Source: Deltaproteobacteria bacterium
GTDB taxonomy: Bacteria; Myxococcota_A; Polyangia; JACPQR01
DNA length: 64,000 nt
Direction of reading: 5' to 3'
Assembly (NCBI GenBank): GCA_016190375.1
Contig: JACPQR010000010.1
Location: forward strand, 22,129 to 86,128
In this document: one piece after another, positions 1 to 8,555 of the stretch
Position numbering within the stretch: the stretch's first letter is position 1
Layout of the letters: every line of letters starts with the position of its first letter
Made by a program: the position numbers and the translations under genes
Notes under the pieces: generated by a model
Told to the model about the DNA's origin: nothing
What the model saw: the letters and a program-made list of their open reading frames with translations, nothing else
Databases searched by the model: none

Positions 1-72
1 GTCATCGAGTGCGTTCTCGGCGGGCTGCAAGCGGCGCGGTTTCGGCCCGGCGCTTCCATCTTCGCGATCCAT
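1..72 (-). CDS. Partial divergent gene of unknown function (N-terminus only)
   Basis: An ATG at 72 on the minus strand opens 24 codons with no stop before the window edge, starting MDREDGSAGPKPRRLQ. It is preceded by a strong Shine-Dalgarno sequence (GGGAGG, about 6 nt spacing), which is the main reason for calling it. It diverges from the cytochrome operon, with about 100 bp between the two starts, so the two could share a control region. Too little is visible to name a family. It could be a regulator or a missing maturation gene of the neighbouring operon, but nothing in the visible residues shows that. Confidence 0.4.
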   Translation of the reverse strand, partial: MDREDGSAGPKPRRLQPAENALDD

Positions 73-158
73 CGCGTCCTCCCGGAGTCGGTGTCGCCGA
101 GCAACGGCGAACCGGAAGATGAGTTGCTCCGACCTCGACCGACATTCTGCTTTCACGA

Positions 159-164
159 TAGGCT
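159..164 (+). promoter_or_regulatory. -10 box of the QHNDH-like operon (leaderless)
   Basis: TAGGCT lies 7 nt before the GTG at 172. Transcription would start on or next to the start codon. No good Shine-Dalgarno sequence precedes this GTG. No clear -35 box is seen. Confidence 0.5.
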
Positions 165-171
165 CACCGCG

Positions 172-1899
172 GTGCGCGTATCAATCCTCGCCCTGGGGCT
201 CGCGCTGTTGCCTCTCGCAGCCGAGGGCGACGTGCCGATGCCCGGCACCCAGCCTGCCGACTTCCAGGACCAGACGGCCGACCCGCGCTACGCGCCCTTC
301 TCGCCGTCACGCGCGTGCAAGCCCTGTCACGGGGAGTTCGCGGAGGAGAACTACGAGGCTCACGACACCTGGAAGGGGTCGATGATGGGCAACGCTGCTC
401 GCGATCCCCTCTTCCTCGCGGCGCTCTCCGTCGCCGACGCGGACAGCCCGGGCTCGGGTGACTTCTGCATCAGGTGCCACGCACCCGAGGCGTGGCTGGA
501 GGGGCGGAGCGATCCGCCCGACGGAAGCGCGCTTCTGGCCGACGACGACGGAGTCACCTGCCACTTCTGTCACCGCCTCGTGGACGAGGACCCGGACGGC
601 CTCGACGAGAGCGTCCCGTACGCAGGCAACGCCCGCTACTTCGTCGCGCGCGAGAGCATGATGCGCGGTCCGTACGACGATGTGACGACGGCGCCGCACG
701 GAACGACCCAGTCCGCCTACCACGGCCAGGCCATCCTCTGCGGACTGTGTCACGACGTCTCGAACCCGCTCGTCCCGTGGCGAGACGAGGATGGAGCCGA
801 GATCGCGCCGGAGTTCCCCTTGCAGCGAACGTACACGGAGTGGCTGCGGTCCGCCTTCGCGGCGGAAGGCGCGAGCTGCCAGAGCTGCCACATGCCCGCG
901 TTCAGCGGAACGGCCTGCAACGTCTCCGGGACGCCGGCGCGCGACGACGTCTACACGCACGCGCTGGATGGCGCGAACACGTGGATGCCCGACGTCCTGA
1001 CGCTCCTGTACGACGAGGCGCTGGATCGCGCCGACGCGTGGGCCGCGGCGAAAGAAAACGCCACCGCGATGCTCCGCCGCTCCGCGCTGGTCGCCTTCGA
1101 GACGCTGCCCGCCTCCGCGGAGCCCGGGAGCACCCTCGACCTCGAGGTCCGGGTCACGAACATGTCCGGGCACAAGCTGCCCACCGGCTACCCGGAGGGG
1201 CGGCGGATGTGGCTGGAGGTCGCGATCACCGACGCGACTGGACGCGCGGTGCTCGAGTCGGGCACGTGGGACGAGAGCACCAGCTCGCGACTGGAGGACG
1301 AGCAGTTGCGCGCCTACGAGGCCCGCCACGGCGTCCGCGGGGAGCCGGGACCGCACTTCATCCTGAACGACACCATCGTCTCCGACACGCGGATCCCGCC
1401 ACGAGGGTTCGCGCCCGAGGACGGCGACGGCGTCCATCCCGTCGGCCGCGACTACGGCGATCGCGCGGGCGGCTACCGGGACCACGACGTCGCGCCCTAC
1501 GTCGCCGCCCTCCCATGCGAGATCGCGGGGCCGCTGACGATCCGGGTGCGGCTCCTGCAGCAGACGATCTCGCGCGAGCACGTCGAGTTCCTGCGGGACG
1601 ACCAGTCGACCTCCCTCGGCCAGGAGCGTGGGGCGACGCTGTACGACGCCTGGGAACGGACGGGTCGCGCGGCGCCGGTCGTGGTCAACGAGATCACCCA
1701 GGACGTTCCGGTGAGCGAGGCGGAAGGCGCCGGGGCCTGCGTTCCGGACGGCGGCACGGGCCCGGACGGCGGCCGGGGAGACGGCTGTTGCTCCGTGTCG
1801 CCTGGCGCCGACGCCGGCCATGGGTGGGTCACTTTCGTTCTTTTTGGTGTCATGATCGCGGTCCGGGCCAGGCGGGCCCGCCGGAGGCGAAATGAGTAA
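172..1899 (+). CDS. Pentaheme c-type cytochrome with C-terminal membrane anchor
   Basis: Secreted multiheme cytochrome, 575 aa, probably the electron acceptor of the amine dehydrogenase-like complex encoded downstream. Five CXXCH heme motifs are visible (CKPCH, CIRCH, CHFCH, CGLCH, CQSCH, near residues 49, 99, 130, 190 and 236). A beta-rich domain follows (about 305-515) with the GHKLPTG..RR.W motif common in multiheme c554-type proteins. The C-terminus has a Gly-rich linker, a CC motif, a hydrophobic stretch and an Arg cluster, as in MYXO-CTERM anchors. The frame is open from position 1, with other possible starts at GTG 91 and TTG 124. GTG 172 is preferred because it puts the signal peptide (SILALGLALLPLAAEG) at the N-terminus and has a -10 box just upstream. 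It occupies the place of the diheme alpha subunit QhpA but is not recognisably the same protein. Confidence 0.85.
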   Translation: MRVSILALGLALLPLAAEGDVPMPGTQPADFQDQTADPRYAPFSPSRACKPCHGEFAEENYEAHDTWKGSMMGNAARDPLFLAALSVADADSPGSGDFCIRCHAPEAWLEGRSDPPDGSALLADDDGVTCHFCHRLVDEDPDGLDESVPYAGNARYFVARESMMRGPYDDVTTAPHGTTQSAYHGQAILCGLCHDVSNPLVPWRDEDGAEIAPEFPLQRTYTEWLRSAFAAEGASCQSCHMPAFSGTACNVSGTPARDDVYTHALDGANTWMPDVLTLLYDEALDRADAWAAAKENATAMLRRSALVAFETLPASAEPGSTLDLEVRVTNMSGHKLPTGYPEGRRMWLEVAITDATGRAVLESGTWDESTSSRLEDEQLRAYEARHGVRGEPGPHFILNDTIVSDTRIPPRGFAPEDGDGVHPVGRDYGDRAGGYRDHDVAPYVAALPCEIAGPLTIRVRLLQQTISREHVEFLRDDQSTSLGQERGATLYDAWERTGRAAPVVVNEITQDVPVSEAEGAGACVPDGGTGPDGGRGDGCCSVSPGADAGHGWVTFVLFGVMIAVRARRARRRRNE

Positions 1900-3784
1900 G
1901 CTCGGCGTCAGTGCGCTGGTGGCGGTCCTCCTGTCCGGTTGCGGATGCGGGGACGAAGACTCGCTTCGCATCACGACCGCGACGCTGCCCGACGGCATCG
2001 TGGGCGCCGAGTACGAGACTCGCCTCGAGGCGGACGGTCCCGGCGATCACTTCTGGGGCTTCACGTCGGGGCGGCTGCCTCCCGGTCTGACGCTGTCGCA
2101 ATCGGGGCTCTTGGGCGGCACTCCGAGCGCGGAGGGCGACTTCGTCTTCAGCGTCCGCGTCACCAGCTCTGAGGCCGAGGCGGCGGTGGCGGACCTGACG
2201 CTCCACGTCGAGGGAGGGTCGAGCACGATCCGGCTCACGACCGCGTCGTTGCCCGACGGCCGCGTCGGCGAGGAGTACAGCGAGCGGCTCGGGGCCGACG
2301 GCGGCGTCGAGCCTTACTCGTTCGGCCTCGCTTCCGGGTCCCTGCCGCCCGGGCTCAGCCTTTCCGCGGGCGGCCTCCTCGACGGGACGCCCACCGACGG
2401 GACCGACACGAACCTCACCGTGCGGATCTTCGACGCCGTCGGTGGCGTGGGCTCCGGTCAGGTGCGGCTGCGAGTCCTGGGATCGGACAGCGCGCCCCAG
2501 CTCGACACGGACCTGTTGCCCGAGGGTCAGGAGGGCGAGGAGTACTCGTTCACGCTCGAGGCCTCCGGAGGCGCCGCGCCGCTCGCGTTCTCCAGCGCCG
2601 GCGATCTCCCGCCGGGGCTCGCCCTCGACGCGGGAGGGACGCTCTCGGGCGTTCCCGAGGAAGGCGGCCTGTTCGAGGTGACGATCCGCGTGACCGACGC
2701 CGTCGATCGGTCCTCGGAGCGCGAGTACTACCTCCCGATCGAGCCCGCGCCGCTCGTCGTGACGACGACGCGTTTGCCCACGGGCCGAACGGGCGTGGAG
2801 TACGAGGGGCGTCTCGAGGCCGACGGAGGCGTCAGACCCTATCGTTTCGAGATCCTGAGTGGCGAGCTGCCCGAGGGGCTTTCGGTCGACGACGACGGCG
2901 TCATCACCGGCACCCCGGCCGTCGGTGGCGGCGCCGAGCTCGACCTCCGCGTGCGGGACGCGGACGGCCGGACCGCGGAGCGGCAGGACGTGACCCTCGC
3001 CGTGCAGGACTTCTTCGACGTCTCGCCCGACGTGGAGCTGCCCGGGACCTGCGACGTGCCAGGCTCCGAGACCTTCGCGGTCGATCTGCCCGTCGCGATC
3101 CCCGGAATGGTCGCGGAGGTGGACGTCGGAGCCACCGTGACGTTCGATGATTTCTCGTACATCTCGCTCGCGCTCGAGTCGCCCACCGGCAAGCGCGTCA
3201 TCCTGTTCGACGGCGACCAGCAGACGGACCTCGAGGGCGACGTCGACGACTTCGACTTCCTCGACGCGTTCTGGGACGAGGAGGACACCCCGGTGTCGTC
3301 GCTCGGCCAGTTCGTGGGCGAGCCGACGCAGGGGACGTGGCGTCTCATCGCCACGGTCACGGCGACGGCGTGGGCGCCCTGCACGGACGGCGGTACGATC
3401 GATCGCTTCTACCTCGCGCTGGCGAGGGAGCCCTCTTCGGCCAACTACGTCCGGATCACTGGCTGGGAGGAGAACAACCTGATTCACGTTCCGTGGGTGA
3501 GGATCACCGGCGGCGGGCTGGACCAGGACACGATCGAGTTCCAGGTCAGGGAGTGGACGACCGGCGAGAACGGGATCGCGGAGGGCGGGACCGGCGACGA
3601 CGAGGACCTGGGGCTCGCCGACCTGGAGTGGTCGACCGACGTCGACCCGGACGTCGGTTCGATCGACGAGGACGGCGTCTTCACCTCGAGGTTCGAGACC
3701 GGCTCGGGAACCGTCGAAGGCACGGACGGTGACGACACCTACGAGTTCGAGATCGAGGTCGTCCCACCGGACTGGGTGCCGTAG
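1892..3784 (+). CDS. Lipoprotein with four Ig-like (He_PIG) repeats and a P-domain
   Basis: 630 aa. The signal peptide ends in a lipobox (LLSGC, Cys17). Four repeats of about 85 residues follow (roughly 25-105, 112-195, 203-280, 289-365), each with the putative-Ig signature LPxGxxGxxY, then LPPGL and GxLxGTP. Residues about 371-512 resemble the proprotein convertase P-domain, a beta-sandwich. The last 115 residues are acidic and not recognised. The ATG overlaps the stop of the cytochrome gene by 8 bp, so the two are translationally coupled. Canonical QHNDH alpha subunits carry Ig-like domains behind the diheme domain. This protein may supply that scaffold as a separate chain, but that is inference from position and fold type only. 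Confidence 0.8.
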   Translation: MSKLGVSALVAVLLSGCGCGDEDSLRITTATLPDGIVGAEYETRLEADGPGDHFWGFTSGRLPPGLTLSQSGLLGGTPSAEGDFVFSVRVTSSEAEAAVADLTLHVEGGSSTIRLTTASLPDGRVGEEYSERLGADGGVEPYSFGLASGSLPPGLSLSAGGLLDGTPTDGTDTNLTVRIFDAVGGVGSGQVRLRVLGSDSAPQLDTDLLPEGQEGEEYSFTLEASGGAAPLAFSSAGDLPPGLALDAGGTLSGVPEEGGLFEVTIRVTDAVDRSSEREYYLPIEPAPLVVTTTRLPTGRTGVEYEGRLEADGGVRPYRFEILSGELPEGLSVDDDGVITGTPAVGGGAELDLRVRDADGRTAERQDVTLAVQDFFDVSPDVELPGTCDVPGSETFAVDLPVAIPGMVAEVDVGATVTFDDFSYISLALESPTGKRVILFDGDQQTDLEGDVDDFDFLDAFWDEEDTPVSSLGQFVGEPTQGTWRLIATVTATAWAPCTDGGTIDRFYLALAREPSSANYVRITGWEENNLIHVPWVRITGGGLDQDTIEFQVREWTTGENGIAEGGTGDDEDLGLADLEWSTDVDPDVGSIDEDGVFTSRFETGSGTVEGTDGDDTYEFEIEVVPPDWVP

Positions 3785-3798
3785 ATGGAGCGATCGAG

Positions 3799-5229
3799 AT
3801 GAGCGGGCGGTACCAGGTCCGCCCCGTCTTTCCCTTCGAGGATCGCGGCCGCCGGTTCGCGTTCGTCGTGGACACGGCCGCGTTCGTCGAGGTCGACGAG
3901 GTCGGCGCGGCGCTGGTGGACCACCTGGCCTGCAACGGGACCGAGGTGGCCCTGGCGGCCCTGCACGAGTCGCTCGACGCGCGCCACGGTCGGGGCGCCG
4001 TCGCCGAGACGATCGACGCCTTCCGGCGGCTCGAAGTGCTCCTTCCGCCCGAGATCCCGGTGATCACCCCCGAGGCCCGCGTTCCGATTCGCCCGGGAGC
4101 CGCCTCGCTCGTCCTGCACGTGTCGCACGACTGCAACCTGCGGTGCGGCTACTGCTACGCGGATCACGGCCGCTACGGAGGCGAGGCCGGCACCATGTCG
4201 CCCGAGACGGCCGTGGCCTGGGTCGACCAGCTCTTCGACCGCGCCGGCGACCGCAAGGTGATCCACCTGACGCTCTTCGGCGGAGAGCCGCTCCTGGCGA
4301 TGCCGACGGTGCGGGCCGCGATCGACAGGGCGCGCGCCAGGGCACGAGCGTCTGGTCAAGAGCTCCGGCTGGGGCTCACGACCAACGGGACCCTGCTGAC
4401 CGAGGACGTCGCGCGCTACCTGATGGAGAACCGCGTGACCGTATCCGTGTCGCTGGATGGACCGGCCGACGTGAACGACCGCCTGCGGCGCTTCGCCGAG
4501 GGCGGCGGGACCTACCAGGCCGTGCTCGATGCGGTGAGGCGGACGGGGATCCGGGCGGTCGCGCGGATCACGCTCACGCGCCGCTCGACGGACGTGGCGC
4601 GGATCGTCCGGTCCCTGATCGAGGTCGGTTTCGTCGAGGTCGGCGCCGCCCCCGTGGCCACGGGAAAGGAGCTCGACCTGGGCCCGGCCGAGCTCGCGAA
4701 GGTGCTGGACGGATATCGCGCTCTCGCCGAGGACCTCGTCGAATGGGCGAAGCGGGGGAAGGTCTTCCCGTTCTCGAACCTCAAGGCCGTGGTCTCCCAG
4801 ATCGAGAGGGGCGAGACCCGCGGCATGCCATGCGGTGCCGGGATCGAGCTCGTCGCGGGCGACATGAACGGCGACCTGTGGGCCTGCCACCGCTTCGTGG
4901 GTGACGCGAGGATGAGGCTCGGGTCGATGCAAGGCGGCGTGGATCCGGCCGCGCGCTTCGAGTTCCTGCAAGAGCACCACATGCGCACCCGACCCGCCTG
5001 CGGCGGCTGCTGGGCGCGCTTCCTCTGCGGCGGCGGCTGCCACCACATCGCCCACGTGCAGTCGCCGGCGGGCGTGGCGGCGCAGCTCGACGCTTCTTTC
5101 TGCGATTTTCTGAGAGGCTTCTACCGGCTCGGCCTGGGGACGTATGCTCGCGTCCTCGAGGAGGCGCCGGAGGTCCTGTCGCGCTTGGTCGGCGAGCGCG
5201 AAGGGTGCAGCCAGCCGACGGGGCTATGA
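3799..5229 (+). CDS. qhpD: Radical SAM/SPASM maturase, QhpD-like
   Basis: 476 aa. In QHNDH systems QhpD is the radical SAM enzyme that forms Cys-to-Asp/Glu thioether crosslinks in the gamma subunit precursor. The N-terminal 90 residues resemble a PqqD/RRE-like peptide-binding region. The core has the 4Fe-4S motif CxxxCxxC (Cys112, 116, 119), the FGGEPLL motif and TTNGT. The C-terminus has the Cys pattern of a SPASM/twitch domain: a CGAG segment, a cysteine before HRF, CGGCW, CGGGCHH and a final Cys before DFLRGF. The start at 3799 follows the previous stop by 14 bp. Its stop overlaps the ATG of the gamma peptide (ATGA), the expected arrangement for a dedicated maturase and substrate. Taken alone it could be any SPASM RiPP maturase. 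The neighbouring substrate decides the call. Confidence 0.88.
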   Translation: MSGRYQVRPVFPFEDRGRRFAFVVDTAAFVEVDEVGAALVDHLACNGTEVALAALHESLDARHGRGAVAETIDAFRRLEVLLPPEIPVITPEARVPIRPGAASLVLHVSHDCNLRCGYCYADHGRYGGEAGTMSPETAVAWVDQLFDRAGDRKVIHLTLFGGEPLLAMPTVRAAIDRARARARASGQELRLGLTTNGTLLTEDVARYLMENRVTVSVSLDGPADVNDRLRRFAEGGGTYQAVLDAVRRTGIRAVARITLTRRSTDVARIVRSLIEVGFVEVGAAPVATGKELDLGPAELAKVLDGYRALAEDLVEWAKRGKVFPFSNLKAVVSQIERGETRGMPCGAGIELVAGDMNGDLWACHRFVGDARMRLGSMQGGVDPAARFEFLQEHHMRTRPACGGCWARFLCGGGCHHIAHVQSPAGVAAQLDASFCDFLRGFYRLGLGTYARVLEEAPEVLSRLVGEREGCSQPTGL

Positions 5230-5516
5230 ACATGGTCAAGCCGCTGAACAGGAAGGCCAGGACGCTTCAGGCTCAGGAGCCGCGTGACGCGAGGGCCTAC
5301 GCGTTCACGGACTGCTGCCCGGGGTTCGCGCCCGGCTGGGAGGTGGGCTTCGACGGCGCCGTCGATCCCTGCCCGTGGCAGCAGGACATCCCGGCCTGCC
5401 ATCCGTGCTTCTGGAGCGCTCAGGTTCCCGACTCGACGACGTACCCGAACTGGATGGACGGTTGCCAGGACGTCGGGGCAGACTGGAGGACGCTATGCGT
5501 CGTGCCGGATATCTAG
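5226..5516 (+). CDS. qhpC: Quinohemoprotein amine dehydrogenase gamma subunit precursor (CTQ-bearing peptide)
   Basis: 96 aa. In QHNDH this small subunit holds the catalytic cysteine tryptophylquinone (CTQ) and three thioether crosslinks. The call rests on residues shared with the known gamma subunit: PGWEV, DIPAC, HPCFWSAQVPD, TYPNW and DWR. By alignment from memory, Trp63 and Cys58 would form CTQ. Cys30-Glu39, Cys49-Asp54 and Cys61-Asp69 would be the thioethers, with Asp54 as the catalytic acid. The first 28 residues (MNMVKPLNRKARTL...) form a leader of the expected length. Three cysteines (31, 80, 91) are extra to the canonical four, and the Cys58-Trp63 spacing is one shorter than I recall. 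The ATG at 5226 overlaps the qhpD stop. A GTG at 5205 is possible but less likely. Confidence 0.9.
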   Translation: MNMVKPLNRKARTLQAQEPRDARAYAFTDCCPGFAPGWEVGFDGAVDPCPWQQDIPACHPCFWSAQVPDSTTYPNWMDGCQDVGADWRTLCVVPDI

Positions 5517-6529
5517 TCTCTCTCTTGGCAGTCGCGGCCTGCTCCACGTCGCCGAGCGTCTCGCCGGAGCGCCGCGAGGCCGCTCTCGAGGCCGGCAAGG
5601 GCGACGTCTTGTACGCGGCGAGCTCGGTCCTGCGCGTCGTCCAGGGCGCCGGGGTCGTCGCCCGGCTCGACCTTCGCCGGACCGTGACGCAGATCGCGTT
5701 CGATCCGGACGGGAAGCGGGCATTCGTCGCGACGTCGGACGGCGTGCACGTCGTCGACGGCGTCACGCATCGTGAGCTGAGGAGGCTCACCCGGAACCCG
5801 GCCCGCAGCGTCGTGGTCTCGGCGTCGCAAGAGAAGGTGTGGGTCCTGGAGAACACCGTGCGGAGGCTCGCGGATGGTCACAACGAGCCGCTGCCCTTCC
5901 ACGTGAGGCGCTTCGACCTGGACGATCTTCGCGAGGAGGCGGACGTCGAGGTCGGGGACAGGATGCTGGCGATGGGGATACCGGCAGCGGCGGCGTCTCC
6001 GCTCCTGATGATCACGGAGGGTGGGGCGCTCGCGCTCCTTCGCTACCCCGCGGGGTCCGCGGAGCCCTTGGCCTCGCAAGAACAGACTGCCGGGCGCGTG
6101 CGGATCGGGCCGGTGCTCGATCGCGACGGCAAGACGCTCTACGTCCCGGTGGAAGGGGAAGGCGCCCTCGTCCTCGCGGTCGACGTCGACACGAAAGCGA
6201 TACGCCCGATCGAGCTCGGGCGAGCTGCGTACCTGCGCGCCCTGGCGCTGTCGCCGGACGGCGAGACGCTCTATGTGAACGCGCTGACGCGGGTGGCCGC
6301 GGTCGACCTGAGCTCGTCCACCCGGACCGTGCGCTGGGGACCGGACCTCCCCTCCCCCCACCAGGCGCTCGCGGTCTCCCCCGACGGCTCCCGCCTCTAC
6401 CTCGCCCGCCCCGTGGACTCGGTCCGCGGCGGCGGCGCCATCACGACCGTCGACGCCTCCACCCTCGAGGCCGTGTCGTCCACCCACATCGACGGCGTCT
6501 CACCGTTCGCGCTCGCCGTCCGTCCCTGA
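5495..6529 (+). CDS. qhpB: Lipoprotein beta-propeller, QHNDH beta-subunit-like
   Basis: 344 aa. In QHNDH the beta subunit is a seven-bladed propeller that packs against gamma and shapes the active site. This protein has repeated YVTN-type blades (FDPDGKRAFVATSDG, LDRDGKTLYVP, LSPDGETLYVN, VSPDGSRLYLA) and ends with a DASTLE..FALAV blade like the known beta subunit. Unlike the periplasmic canonical subunit, it has a lipobox (LLAVAAC, Cys16), so it is probably lipid-anchored. The start is the ATG at 5495, with GGAGGA 4 nt upstream, and it overlaps qhpC by 22 bp. Propellers are promiscuous, so the identification depends on position directly after gamma, as in the A-D-C-B order. Confidence 0.72.
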   Translation: MRRAGYLVSLLAVAACSTSPSVSPERREAALEAGKGDVLYAASSVLRVVQGAGVVARLDLRRTVTQIAFDPDGKRAFVATSDGVHVVDGVTHRELRRLTRNPARSVVVSASQEKVWVLENTVRRLADGHNEPLPFHVRRFDLDDLREEADVEVGDRMLAMGIPAAAASPLLMITEGGALALLRYPAGSAEPLASQEQTAGRVRIGPVLDRDGKTLYVPVEGEGALVLAVDVDTKAIRPIELGRAAYLRALALSPDGETLYVNALTRVAAVDLSSSTRTVRWGPDLPSPHQALAVSPDGSRLYLARPVDSVRGGGAITTVDASTLEAVSSTHIDGVSPFALAVRP

Positions 6530-6671
6530 CCCCTGTACATGCGTCACCTTCGGGCGTCGTCTCGAGCGTCCTGTGCGGCCGGGAAGTCCTGCGAATTCGC
6601 CCGATCCTGATCGTAGTCACCTCAGCCGCGTTAAGGAGAGCCACGCGGCGGCCGTCACAGGGTCAGGTACC

Positions 6672-8486
<1,815 letters not shown>

Positions 8487-8508
8487 GGGACGCTCCCTGC
8501 TTCCTCGT

Positions 8509-8531
8509 CGGCCGCGCGGGCGCGGCGGCCG
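8509..8531 (+). terminator. Hairpin between lipoprotein gene and ABC exporter
   Basis: CGGCCGC and GCGGCCG form a perfect 7-bp stem around a 9-nt loop, 22 bp after the stop at 8486. No T-tract follows. It lies just upstream of the -10 box at 8541, consistent with separate transcription of the exporter. Confidence 0.4.
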
Positions 8532-8540
8532 CGGAGCTTG

Positions 8541-8546
8541 TAGGAT
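8541..8546 (+). promoter_or_regulatory. -10 box of ABC exporter gene (leaderless)
   Basis: TAGGAT stands 9 nt before the TTG at 8556 and 15 nt before the ATG at 8562. The spacing favours the TTG start, as in other genes of this window. Confidence 0.45.
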
Positions 8547-8555
8547 GGGGGCGCC

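Noticed and set aside
91..171. GTG 91 as the start of the cytochrome gene
   Set aside because: It would put 27 polar residues ahead of the signal peptide. GTG 172 gives a proper signal peptide and has a -10 box 7 nt upstream.
3799..5516. Sactipeptide or other RiPP antibiotic cluster (radical SAM plus Cys-rich peptide)
   Set aside because: The peptide matches the QHNDH gamma subunit (PGWEV, CFWSAQVPD, TYPNW) and is followed by a propeller. No immunity or bacteriocin features are seen.
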